Below are positions 47,356 to 57,994 of a stretch of DNA of 64,000 nt, in pieces. How positions within the stretch are numbered: the first letter of the stretch is position 1; each line of letters begins with the position of its first letter. The position numbers and the translations under genes are program-made. A model generated the notes under the pieces. The model ran no database searches. It worked only from the letters and a program-made list of their open reading frames with translations, and was not told the DNA's origin. The stretch is from Pomphorhynchus laevis (Eukaryota; Acanthocephala; Palaeacanthocephala; Echinorhynchida; Pomphorhynchidae): assembly GCA_012934845.2 (NCBI GenBank), contig WNNJ02001290.1, forward strand, positions 241,719-305,718. Direction: 5' to 3'.

Positions 47356-50300
47356 TAATCAAAAAGAAGTCGCAAATTCATTCTCTCGGCTTCGATGACT
47401 TTCTTGATAGCATCACTAGATATACTACGAGATATATTCAGGCAATTTAGTGTACTCCACTCTTTTATTACCCTGGTTGCAAATCGCTTGTGAACAGAAT
47501 TCTCGTCGTAAATTTCCACGCATGCCCATGAGTTTATCGTCTATCGTTCACGGATCGTAAGCTGGATAGATCCCCAAAGCCATCGAAAACAATTTTGACT
47601 GCAGTTGATAAATCAATGGCCGATCTGCGATATTTTAAGGTGCCGAGACGTAGAGATATTAAACGTTCAGCAAATCTCAAATTAGAGAAATTCAGAATCA
47701 TGTGAAACATTTACGTAGCAGGTTATCTATGTCACGGGATTCCATTAAAGTCTGTGGATAAGTTACAGGTAAACCGTATTCAAGGATAGGTAGAATATAT
47801 GAGAAAAACAGTAGCTTGAACATTTATGGACTTATTCAATCAAAAGACTTAAAAAACATTCATAAAATACGATAGCGTCGATTACAAATATATCTAGTAT
47901 GGACGTTAGCTTTTAAGCTAGTGGTCATCATCACATCAAGATCTTTGAATTCACTTACTTGGCTTTTCTAAATCGAAACTATCTGATACGATGAGTTGAG
48001 TGAAGAACCAATGGACATCTCCGATCCTTCCTCGTCGCCGCCCCACTCGCCTGGAATCACCTCCAACTCAACGTTCGCCGCGCTCCCTTTTTCATTACAT
48101 TCAAATGGCGCCTCCGTACCCACTTCCTCAACACATAATTTAGATTCTTGTTTTTGTTGTGGTGGTCATGTAAGCGTGCGCCGCACGCATTTGCTACGTA
48201 AAAATAAATCTTTTTATATCTTAACATCGTCAGCATACATAACGACATCAGAACAAATTACAGGTGGGCGATCATTGATATAGACAATAAAAAGAAGTGG
48301 TGAGATAATAGCACCCTGTGAAAACTGCAGAATGTATGGCGAATGAGGGAGACATATCTGTACGTACACGTACTCTGAAAGAGCGTGAACTTAAGTAATT
48401 TGCAATTCAGGCGACATACATTGGACAAACATTAAGTGACCTCAATTTGTGAATGAAACGATCATGCGGAACTGAATCAAAAGCATGAGAGAAATCTACG
48501 AAAAGTATATCCGATTGAACTCGTACATTTAATGAAGACAGCCGTGACTTGGAAGAAATTAAAAGGTTACTTATTGTTGATCTATTTGGTCTGAAACCAT
48601 GTTGTCAGTCAGTGAGTTTATTGTTGCTTTCCAAATCAGAAGATATGTTTTTGACTATTAGTTTTTCAAGCAACTTACAAATAATACATGTCAAGGCAAC
48701 TGAGCGATAGTTCTTACACACTTATCCATCTTTCATTTTATACACAGGAACTACAATGGACTCCTTCCAACGTGAAGGAATTCGAGATTGGATAATAGAG
48801 AACTGAAACATACGGAAAACATATGAATATATTTGAGGAGTAATTTTTTTAAAGAATTAAGGGAAGTCCGTCCGGACCTGCAGCGGTGTTCGCTTTAGTT
48901 TATGAAGAAGCTTCAAAACATCGTCAGCACAAAACGACAGATTATATCGATCGAATGCTTCTGAAACCTTTTCTGATTCAGAACTACACGATGTCCATGA
49001 AGAACCAAGCATCGATGAGAACTCCTGGGCAAATAAATTTGCATCGACACTATTACGCATTACCTCTTTTTAAAAATCATCCTTCAACGATACTAGTGGA
49101 ATATTCAAGTCCCTGATTTTGCGAATGTAAGAGAATAGAACCTTGCCATCCATAGAACTCAGCTTCTCAAACTGACAACGTTTCGTCCTCTTGAGAGTGG
49201 TAAAACTATTTTTAATTTGTTTGAAATACTCATAAGATAGTTGTCCATAATGAAATAAAAAACACGCATGTTTACGTGTGCGTTATTGATACCGGAGAAG
49301 TCCATCGAACCAAGGACATACTTCCCTATGTGTTTTTAACTTGGGAGAATGCGATATCAGTAAACATAGAATTGACCTTATCAAGGCACAATTTGAGGTA
49401 TAAAGCATCATTCCCATTGACATCAATAACCGTATGCAAACACACTACATCAATACCAAAATTACAATATAGCACAACGCCCCTACCCTTCAACCAGATC
49501 GATCCCAACGAAACATGTTATATCCATCTATGGATAACAGCTATTAGGAACAAAGTCAGAGAGCCAAGATTCACAAAGGGCAATGATTATGGATGATAAA
49601 ATGTAGCTATAACCTTCAATTCATCAATCTTAATGATTATGCTTCGAACGTTCGAATATATAACTTTGAGCCAATTGTGGCTTTTACGATAAGGCGCATT
49701 GGGTCTTATCCAACAATTATAGGAAATAGTTTTCATAGCGGGGGACATCTCAATCGTGGACGACGCCGAATTACCCGAAAACTTACAATATGCAGATCAG
49801 TTTCTACAGATTCTATACGAGCATTTAGCTCAGTCCGAGCAACACGCCAGAGACAACGCTTAACGAAAGACATATCTGTCATCAACCGAAATGGATACTG
49901 TCTTAGTTTAAATCTTGCTTTATCAACTCACGAACCACTGAGGAGATACAAAAGACAACTTTTATTAAACAAGAGCGTCCTTCGATATGGTTGCGACGGC
50001 CTATCCTAAATATATCAATAGGGTGAACTTCATAAATATAGGGATCGTCTGGAGAAATGATAACTCTTAATATTTTTTAGAATAGTTTAACATCATGGTC
50101 CACTCGAGTTTGGGCCATATCTGACGACTTAGGTACGTTCGTAATAATAAACACTGATCCCGAGAAAAATTCATGAGATTTGCCGGACAAAAACGACTTG
50201 TGACTATTTAATGGGCCAGTTGGTCGTTGAGAGAATATCTGACTGAAAACTTTACAATATTGTTCACTCTCGATTACAACCTCATGTGGAATTTCGATAT

Positions 50301-50450
50301 GATGAGAGTATATATTATTGCTATTGGATTGCTTCGTGAGAGAAGGTGAGGTAGGCCATGTGGTTTGTGACTTGACAACGGAATTGCTAGCTTCTTTGAT
50401 AGGTACTATTTCCGATTCAGTGTCCATAATTTGATTGTCCACTAGGTGTC
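47356..50450 (-). mobile_element. Decayed LINE, interrupted by a younger LINE end
   Basis: The ORF1-like end lies at 50442-50077 (FFSGSVFIITNVPKSSDM, TRVDHDVKLF), resembling the RDRCVIVTNI segment at 34520-36960. The reverse-transcriptase remains include QGAIISPLLFIVYINDRPP and MYADDVKI near 48230-48330. A younger LINE 3' end (48015-48218) cuts the element right after YADD. The C-terminal part continues at 47995-47360 (EFKDLDVMMTTSLKANVHTR, LPILEYGLPVTYP). Many stops. Confidence 0.78.
48015..48218 (+). mobile_element. CR1/Jockey-type LINE, 3' end only
   Basis: About 200 bp with AAPLAWNHLQLNVRRAP-like coding remains and the family tail TAAGCGTGCGCCGCACGCAT. Inserted into the minus-strand LINE just after its catalytic YADD codons. 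Confidence 0.85.
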
Positions 50451-50944
50451 CATTTTACATAATTAAAACGTTAGATTGCATAGCACATTAAATTAAAATT
50501 ATTTTTTATATATTGAATTGCAACGTTATAATATTTAGAAGAGTTGGAGAAATTATGGACTTGTTTACGCATATAATTCAATTCGAAATTTAAAATTACC
50601 GTTGAAAATCGAACGGTTTAAATCAAACAATCAAAAATCAAATTGAAAATTACGGTCGACATTTATTCGAACACAAATTCATTGAATTCAAAACCTGGTT
50701 GAGCACAATTGATAGTGGGTGATGAAGCTAATGTTAAATTAAATGAATGGCAAGAAGAGAAACATATCCAGCTAAAATGGCCGGCATTTTTTTGAATTAG
50801 TTCTAATGTGTCAAATCAAAAACGAGTATGTCTATCTAAATAAACTAATAGACAATTTGGATGGGATCTTCAGTCACAAAGACTTCATAGTTTATTACTA
50901 GATATATTAATATTATATATAATATTATATACTACATAATAGAT
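50451..50944. other. Nothing recognisable
   Basis: AT-rich single-copy-looking DNA between repeats. Confidence 0.55.
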
Positions 50945-51965
50945 ATAGAAAATGTTATTGCTTGTTAGACTGGACTTTGATTCACGACTTTCAGTCACCA
51001 TGTCACTTATAGACGATCATATTAGAATCGAAATGATGAGTAACCGGCAACACTCATTAGTAGAATGAAGTATCCACTGATCGTTTCGGTTGCCCGTGTG
51101 ACATTGTAAATGACAGAGTTTCCGACACCTTGCTTTGTTGACTTAGTCTTACGCTCTTTAACAGATCGAATTGCTATGCGGACTATCCTTAAACACTACG
51201 CAGAAATTGATGCTGAATTGTCGCTGCACTCGTTGGAACCCTAATGGATACGTCATGTATATTAGTAGTGCACGGATGTGCTGAGTAGACAATGACCTAG
51301 GATTTCTTACGAAATTCGTCATTTATACTAAATGGTGTTGCTTGTTAGACTGGACTTTGATTCACGACTTTCAGTCACCATGTCACTTCTAGACGACCAA
51401 TGGGTACCCGGCAACACTCATCAGTAAAATGAAGTACTCACTGGTCGTTTCGGTTGCCTTGTGATATTGTGAGTAAAGGCGTTTCCGACACTTTGCTTAA
51501 TTGTCTGAGGCTTACGCTCTTTACCAGATCGAATTGCTGTGCGGACCATCCTTAAACACTAGGCAGAGGTTGTTGCTGAATTGTCGCTGCACTCGTTGGA
51601 TCCTAAATGGATACGGCAGGTATAATAGTAATGCACGAATGTGCTGAGTAGACAACGGTCCAGGATTTCTTACGAAATACGGCATTTATACTAAATGGTG
51701 TTGCTTGATAGACTGGACTTCGATTCACGACTTTCAGTCACCATGCGACTTCTAGACAATTATTTCAGCATCCAAATGATGGAGTACCCGGCAACACTAA
51801 TCAGAAGAATGAAGTACCCACTGATCGTTTCGGTTGCCCGTGTGACATTACGAATGAAGGCGTTTCCGAAAATTGTTTATTGACCATCCTTAAACACTAG
51901 GCAGAGGTTGTTGCTGATTGTAACTGCACTTGTTAGTCCTTTATGCATACGGCATGCATATTGTA
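50945..51965 (-). repeat. Repeat family C, three tandem ~361-bp units
   Basis: Period from the word GTATAATAGTAATGCACG: 51258 to 51619 is 361 bp. Each unit reads on the minus strand GGCAACCGAAA, stem III, ACTGATGAGTGTTGCCGG, stem III', GGTCGTCTAGAAGTGACA. In the middle unit (51363-51470) stem III is 14 bp with one mismatch. The first and third units carry a longer stem III tip. No unit has the same parts in normal hammerhead order. Confidence 0.85.
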
Positions 51966-52129
51966 TAAAGTCTTAAATTGACACCTATTGCCAATTAGCC
52001 TCTTCGTGGAGCGGCCCGGGCAACGTATGTTCGACATTCGTCGATCAACGGCTAAATAATTGGCCGACTTGATACATCCGTAATGATAGTGCTTCCATAG
52101 ACTATCTCAGATCTCTCCGATCACTACAA

Positions 52130-52390
52130 CGGCGGATTAAACAATGGACGAAAAGGCGGAAGAGAGTTACGGAGATCTGTTTCCTTACAGTAGCGATGTG
52201 GGATCATCATAGGATATCGGGAACGAGTGATATTCGAACAAACAAAATCACTCCAATGACCCCAACGGCAGATTTGACAATGGAATAAAAGGCGATAGAG
52301 AGTCTAGGAGACCTGTTTCCTTACAGTACCGATGTCGGATCATCAAAGGATATCGGAAACAGGAAATAACCGAATAAACAAAATCAAGAT
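52130..52390. repeat. ~120-bp tandem duplication just 5' of the RTE element
   Basis: Two copies share GAGACCTGTTTCCTTACAGT-like and CGGATCATCAAAGGATATCG-like words (52165-52230 and 52300-52365). Tandem 5'UTR repeats are common in LINEs, so this may be the element's promoter region. Confidence 0.7.
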
Positions 52391-52549
52391 AATGAAAATG
52401 ACAAGCGAGAAATTTACAATAAATAAATTAGGATGATGAACAATGGTCAATTCACCACTGACCAGAATAATTTTCATTGTCGGGTACCATGTGATCGGGC
52501 AGTTGTACGGAGACAGTGAAAGAGACATCAACATCCGAAGCGGCCTAAC

Positions 52550-55310
52550 CTTCATGTAGGAACGTGGAATGTCATCTCGCTGACGATGAAGAAACCATAA
52601 TTAGTTAAAGAGATGTTTCGCTTCGGTCTAGAAATAGTCAAAGTGACTTCTCTTCACTATTCTGAAACTGGAACTCAACTTTTGGATCAGGGTTGAATCT
52701 TCAACTATTCGTAATTACCAACAAAAACCCAAGGCAGGCTGGTGTAGGGATGCTTACAAGTCCCCAGTTTTCGTTCGTGGTAGAAAGGTTTAACCTAGTG
52801 AACGAAATGCTGGCGTCTCTGAGACTTTTAGTCAAAGAGGGAAAGAGGATAACTGTTGTGTGCGTATGCTCACAACATTATCTTGAAATACAAAAGCTTT
52901 AGTGGAAGATCTTCAAACTCTGCTTGATAGTACTTCTGTTGGAGAATCCCTCGTTCTATTAAGTGACTTCAAAGCTCATATTGGTAGCGACAGTAGCGCA
53001 TGGAAGGGAGTGTTGGGGAGGAACGAACTCTTTGATATGAATGCAAGTGGTGTTGAATTATTACACTTTTGTTCTCGTAACAATTTATGCATAACCAACA
53101 CCATGTTTGAACATAAGGTGATCCATAGATGCACATAGCATCAGGATTCTCTCAGTCAAAGATCAATGATCGATTTTGTAATCGTTTCATATGATCTGCG
53201 ACGTTATGTTCTGAACACTCGTGTAAAGAGATGGGCTGAGCTGTCAACCGATCACTACCTTGTAGTTAGTAAACTTCAAAGGCCGGATCGGATGCTAGAC
53301 AATCCTGGTAAACCCAAACGTTGTGTGAGGGCGTGCTGGGAGCGTCTGGTAGATGTTTCTGTCAAAAAACGTTTTTATGGCTACATGCCCGAACACTTAT
53401 CTCGGTTGCCAAAACAGAGGAAGAGCATTGATCAGGAATTATAGATGTTCTGATCATTAAGTGACTCCAAAGCAACTGTGAAAAGTGGTCTCAAAGGCAT
53501 TAGTGTTTGTCGCAGAGGAAATACTCGAACTGCTTGGTGGACACCAGCAGTTAGAGATTTTGCCCAACAGAAGAAGCTAGCTTATAAGGCAACTTTGTCA
53601 GATAAATCAGTGGAAGCTGTAGGCAAGTACCGAAGGACAATGAGAGTTCCAGCTCGAACATTTACCGAAGCGAAGAAGGCGGCTTGGGATAAGTTTGGAT
53701 AACACTTAGAACTCAATTATAGGTCAACTTCTAAGATGTTCTGGAGGACGATCAGGAAGCTTAGTGTTGGAAAGCAGAAAACTCCTCAAAATGTCTTCGA
53801 CAAGAGAGGATCTATGCTGATGACATCGAAGAAATTATTGGTTGTTGGAAAGAGCATTTTAGGTGTATCCTTAATCCGATGGATATGCCTTATCTTGTAA
53901 ATGTATAGCATTTGGAACGAGCGGAAGAGCTCATCACTTTGGGAGAGGTTATTGCTGTTGTTAAAAAGCGTTGTAATGGCAAGTCTTCTGAAGTAGACGA
54001 GATTCGATCTGAAACTATAACGGCTCTCGACGTTGTTGGCATGAAGTGGTTAACACGGATCTTCAACGTTGCGTTGAAGTCGGGAAAGGTTCCAAGTGAG
54101 TGGCGAACTGAGGGTGGTGGCACCGATCTCTAAGAAATGTGACCGAAGAGTATGTTCCAATTATTGGGGCTACACTATTCTTAGTTAAACTGGTAAGCTA
54201 TTTTCTAAGATTCTTGAGTTAAGGCACGTCATATAGTTGAGTGACAGTTGCAAGAGGAACAATGCGGATTTCGTCCAGGAACTACGGATCAGCTTTTTTA
54301 CTCTCTCAGCTATCCTTGAACGGCTTTGGGAGTTCACTCAACCGGTCTACATGTGCTTTGTAGGTTTGGAAAAGGCTTTCGACCGAGTTCCGTGAGAGTA
54401 GTTGTGGGATCTACTACGGGTGTATGGAGTACCACACTATCTTCGGGTAGATGTGGCTTCTCTGTTTGAACAAAGTATGAGTTGTGTTCGTGTTCTAGGT
54501 AGAAAGTCTGAATCATTTCCAGTGGGCGTTGGACTTCGTCAGGGTTGTCCTTTGTTTCCACTTTTGTTCCTTGTTTACATGGACAAAATTTCGAGACGGG
54601 ATGCTCTGACGGTATCAGTCTTAAGTTCGATTCCATCAGTATACAATACCTGCTTTTTGTAGTCATGAGGACTTACAATGCCTACTAGATCATCCACGAT
54701 GGAATGTTAAGCGGCAGGGATGCTTGTTAGTACCTCAAAGACTCTCTTTATGTGTTCATCTCGGATTCAGATGCCAATGTCAATCCGGATTGGTGAAAAT
54801 GCTTTTTATGACGTGCAGGATTTCAAGTATCTTGTAATATTGTTCTCGAAGGACGACAGGAACATCAAAAAGATTAAGAAGCGGATTTGTGCAGCTAATG
54901 CAGCATTGCGTTCTTTGTACACATCTGTCGTGGATAAGCGGGGATTGTGTTGTTGGGCGAAACTTTCCTTCGCGGTGTGACCGGTCTTAGCCTTAGAGAT
55001 AAGATTAGGAATTCGGTCATCCGGAATATACTAGGAGTAAAGTCGCTGCTTCTTTACATCAAAGAAAGTCAGCTGAGGTGGCTAGAACACGTTTTGATGA
55101 TGTCTAGGGATCGCCTTCTTCGAAGGGTTTACCAGGCCGGCTCTGAAAAGAGACCTCGAAGGAGATTTCGATACCGGTAGAGAGATCAAATTTCGAAACT
55201 GGCCGAAGACTGCCTTTGGCTATCTAAAAGAGAACTCTGGTCTGTCGCACAGGATCGCAATGTCTGAAGTAGCTTGGTTCGTGGACTGCCTCCACAAACC
55301 GACATTCAAA
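52550..55310 (+). mobile_element. RTE-type LINE, nearly full length but broken
   Basis: Endonuclease: GTWNVISLT at about 52560, VGESLVLLSDFKAHIGSDSS at 52945, and AELSTDHYLVVSKLQ (catalytic SDH-type box, here TDH) at 53235. Reverse transcriptase: NGKSSEVDEIRSETITAL near 53975, FVGLEKAFDRVP near 54360 (motif A), VGLRQGCPLFPLLFLVYMDK near 54530 (motif B). The C-terminal DVQDFKYLVILFSKDDRN and the final TAWWT and RWLEHVL words are RTE-like. The YADD region is damaged. Many stops and frame changes. Confidence 0.87.
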
Positions 55311-55502
55311 TTTAATTGAAAAATCTATTTGAAAAGTAGATTTTGATTACTAAAATCTAATTCAATCTACTAGAAATAAATTGTTTTTCAAATATATTAA
55401 TTCGTTATTAAATTAATTCAATCATGAAATAATTCAAGACTATTTGAATTATTATATAATTCAAATTTATATATTTTTTCCCGACTTCGAAATATTAAAA
55501 AA

Positions 55503-55756
55503 ATATATGGCTGAATTCCTGAGGAATCCGGGAGAGCGGTATCGTCAAATATCACCTATATATATTGAAAGTATCAAAAGGGTTATTTGAACCACAGCTT
55601 GGAATTGTGCTACTGACGAAGGGGTAACCCGAAAACGTTTTCAAATAAAATTGCAAAAGAAGCTTGGTTTAATGTATATACTTACCTATTTTGATATATA
55701 TAGTTTATATTTGACAAGACCGCTCTCCCGGATTCCTCAGGAATTCAGCCATATAT
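55503..55756. repeat. Inverted repeat with exact 37-bp arms around a Penelope-type hammerhead-like core
   Basis: Arms at 55503-55539 and 55720-55756 (ATATATGGCTGAATTCCTGA... and its complement). Between them lies CTGACGA (55613-55619), stem GGGTAACCC, GAAA (55631-55634) and ACGTTTTC, the motif found at PLE 3' ends. It may be a solo PLE terminus or a foldback derivative. Confidence 0.8.
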
Positions 55757-56440
55757 ATTATGGCAGTCGTTTCGGCTGCCTTGTGATATATTTAAAAGGC
55801 ATCTCCGAGAATTTGCTACGTAGTAGCATGGGCATAGCCTCTTTAAACTAACAACGTGTTTTTCGGATCATCCTAATTTTATTCAGCAGGAATTTAAATT
55901 GCTGTCGCTACTTGCTTTCTCACAGGATCCCTTTATCGGATACGTTTTCATAATTTAATCGCAGAATGTGTAAAACTGTGCTCCGGGAGCTAAAAAGCTT
56001 CAGTTTCATAATCGTAGATTTTGCCGAAAACCGGAGTTCGATTACATGCAGATCAGACTTCCTTATCACTCCTAGACGAGCTGATGGGAGCCGGCAACAC
56101 TCATCAGTAGGGTGAACTACCATCAGTCGTTTCGGCTGCCTTGGGATATATTTAAAAGGCATCTCCGAGAATTTGCTAACATAGTAGCATGGGCATAGCC
56201 TCTTTTAACTGATAACGTGCTTTCCGGATCATCCTAATTTTATTCGACAGGCATTTAACTTGCTGTCGCTGCTTGCTTTCTCACAGGATCCCTTTATCGT
56301 ATACGTTTTTCATAATTTAATCGCAGAATGTGTAAAACTGTGCTCCGGGAGCTAAAAAGCTTCAGATTCATAATCGTAGATTTTGCCAAAAACCGGAGTT
56401 CGATCTGCATGTAATCAAACTCCGGTTCATGTAATCAAAC
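55757..56440 (-). repeat. Repeat family B, ~1.9 units of 360 bp
   Basis: Period from AGTCGTTTCGGCTGCCTT at 55765 and 56125. The full unit on the minus strand has GGCAGCCGAAACGACTGATG, CCCTACTGATGAGTGTTGCC, and CCCATCAGCTCGTCTAGGAG (about 56073-56145). Stem II here uses a G-U pair in place of G-C. Confidence 0.85.
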
Positions 56441-56445
56441 CAGTC

Positions 56446-57003
56446 TAGGGATTTGATTGATGATGGACTGTGATGGTTTCCAATACCCAGTTTTGTCCGT
56501 TTCCCCCGTTTACTAATTAGTAACAACTATAATGCCGTATCGCTCTGCTATCCGGGGGCAGGCTGCAAAAATATTTATATAATATACTACCGAATCACTT
56601 TTGTGATCGCCTGTAGACTTGAAGGTCGTGTTGTAATATTCATCTTTGTGATAAACCCTTCTAAACTGTGGTGGAGGATCTCTGAACACTCTTAAAATCT
56701 GGGCCCTACTGATGAAGCTCAATAAGCAGAAACCGGTCTAGGGATTTGATTGCTGATGGACTGTAATGGTTTCCAATACCCAGTTATGTCCGTTTTCCAT
56801 GTTTACTTATTAGTAGCAACTATAATGCCGTATCGCTCTGCGATCCGGGAACAGACTGCAAAAATATTTATATAATATACTGCCGAATCACTTTTATGAT
56901 CGCCTGTGAACTCAAAGGTCGTGTTGTAATAATCATATTTGTGATGAACCCTTCAAAACTGTAGTGGAGGAACTCTGAATACTCTTAAAATCTGGATCCT
57001 AGA
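56446..57003 (+). repeat. Repeat family E, two tandem ~290-bp units
   Basis: First unit 56446-56738 (293 bp), second 56739-57003, ~90% alike by eye. The unit begins TAGGGATTTGATTG directly after GTC and ends with a hammerhead whose cut site is the unit boundary. The second unit is cut off at its stem I (CTGGATCCTA) where it joins family B. Confidence 0.85.
56703..56745 (+). ncRNA. Hammerhead ribozyme at family E unit boundary, minimal stem III
   Basis: Stem I CCCTA (56704-56708) pairs with TAGGG (56739-56743). Core CTGATGA (56709-56715), short stem II GCT-CAATA-AGC (56717-56727) flanked by an A-A mismatch, GAAA (56729-56732). Stem III ACCGGU (56732-56737) is self-complementary, so it should work as a dimer. 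The predicted cut after C56738 (GUC) coincides with the repeat boundary. Stem II is weak, so activity is uncertain. Confidence 0.7.
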
Positions 57004-57735
57004 CTTCCTTATCACTCCTAGACGAGCTGATGGTAGCCGGCAGCACTCATCAGTAGGGTGCTCTACTTGTAATCGAACTCCGGTTTTTTGCAACATCTAC
57101 GATTATGAAACTGTAGCTTATTAGCTCCCGAAGGATCCTATGAGAAAGGATGTATCCTTTCTCATATGCATTTTTCTCATATCCTATGAGAAAAATGTAT
57201 CCTCCAAAGGATCCTATGAGAAAGCAAGCAACGACAGCAAGTAAATTTCCTGCCGAATAAAATTAGAATGGTCCGGAAAGCACATGGTTAGTTTAAAGAG
57301 GCTATGCCCATGCTACCACATTAGCAAATTCTCGGAAATGCCTATTTAATATATCACAAGGCAGCCGAAACGACTGATGGTAGTTTACCCTACTGATGAG
57401 TGCTGCCGGCTGCCATCAGCTCGTCTATGAGTGATAAGGAAGTCTGCTCTACTTGTAATCGAACTCCGATTTTTGGCAACATCTACGATTATGAAACTGT
57501 TGCTTATTAGCTCCCGGAGCACAGTTTAACACAGTCAGATATAAAATTATAAAAATGATATCACAAGGCAGCCGAAACGACTGATGGTAGTTCACCCTAC
57601 TGATGAGTGCTGACGGCTACCATCAGCTCGTCTAAGAGTGATAAAGAAGTCTGCTCTACTTGTAATCGAACTCCGGTTTTTGGCAACATCTACAATTATG
57701 AAACTGAAGCTTATTAGCTCCCGGAGCACAGTTTA
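57003..57735 (+). repeat. Repeat family B, inverted and plus-strand units
   Basis: A 60-bp minus-strand piece (57003-57060) flips into plus-strand units. These have complete permuted hammerhead-like segments at 57360-57434 and about 57565-57640. A local repeat of AAGGATCCTATGAGAAA words sits at 57127-57230. Confidence 0.83.
57360..57434 (+). ncRNA. Permuted hammerhead-like motif, family B
   Basis: In order: stem II strand GGCAGC (57360-57365), C, GAAA (57367-57370); stem III strand CGA+CTGATGGTAG (57371-57383); stem I strand; CTGATGA (57393-57399); stem II partner GCTGCC (57402-57407); stem III partner CTGCCATCAG+C+TCG (57410-57423); GTC (57423-57425). Stem III is 14 bp with one bulged C. 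The copy at 57565-57640 restores the one G-U pair of stem III to A-U. The strand order differs from all known hammerhead types. Confidence 0.6.
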
Positions 57736-57754
57736 ACACAGTCAGATATAAAAT

Positions 57755-57935
57755 TATATATATAATAGTAATGCACAAGTTGTCACACAGGCAACCGAAA
57801 AACGACCAGTGTGTACCTCATTCTACTGATGAGTGTTGCCGGGTACTCATCATTTCGATGCTGAAGTGGTCGTCTAGAAGTGACATGGTGACTGAAAGTC
57901 GTGAATCGAAGTCCAGTCTATCAAGCAACACCATT
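57755..57935 (+). repeat. Repeat family C, partial plus-strand unit
   Basis: Motif pieces GGCAACCGAAA (57790-57800, with two extra A), CTGATGA (57826-57832), GTTGCC, and GGTCGTC ending at 57874. Stem III has a ~15-nt longer tip (CATTTCGATGCTGAA region). Confidence 0.82.
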
Positions 57936-57937
57936 TA

Positions 57938-57994
<57 letters not shown>
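57938..57994. repeat. (TA)n microsatellite
   Basis: Uninterrupted alternating TA, ~56 bp, separating families C and A. Confidence 0.97.

Noticed and set aside
56030-56060. RNA polymerase III B-box (GGAGTTCGATTAC) making family B a tRNA-derived SINE
   Set aside because: Only loosely like GGTTCGANTCC, and no convincing A-box lies at the right distance.
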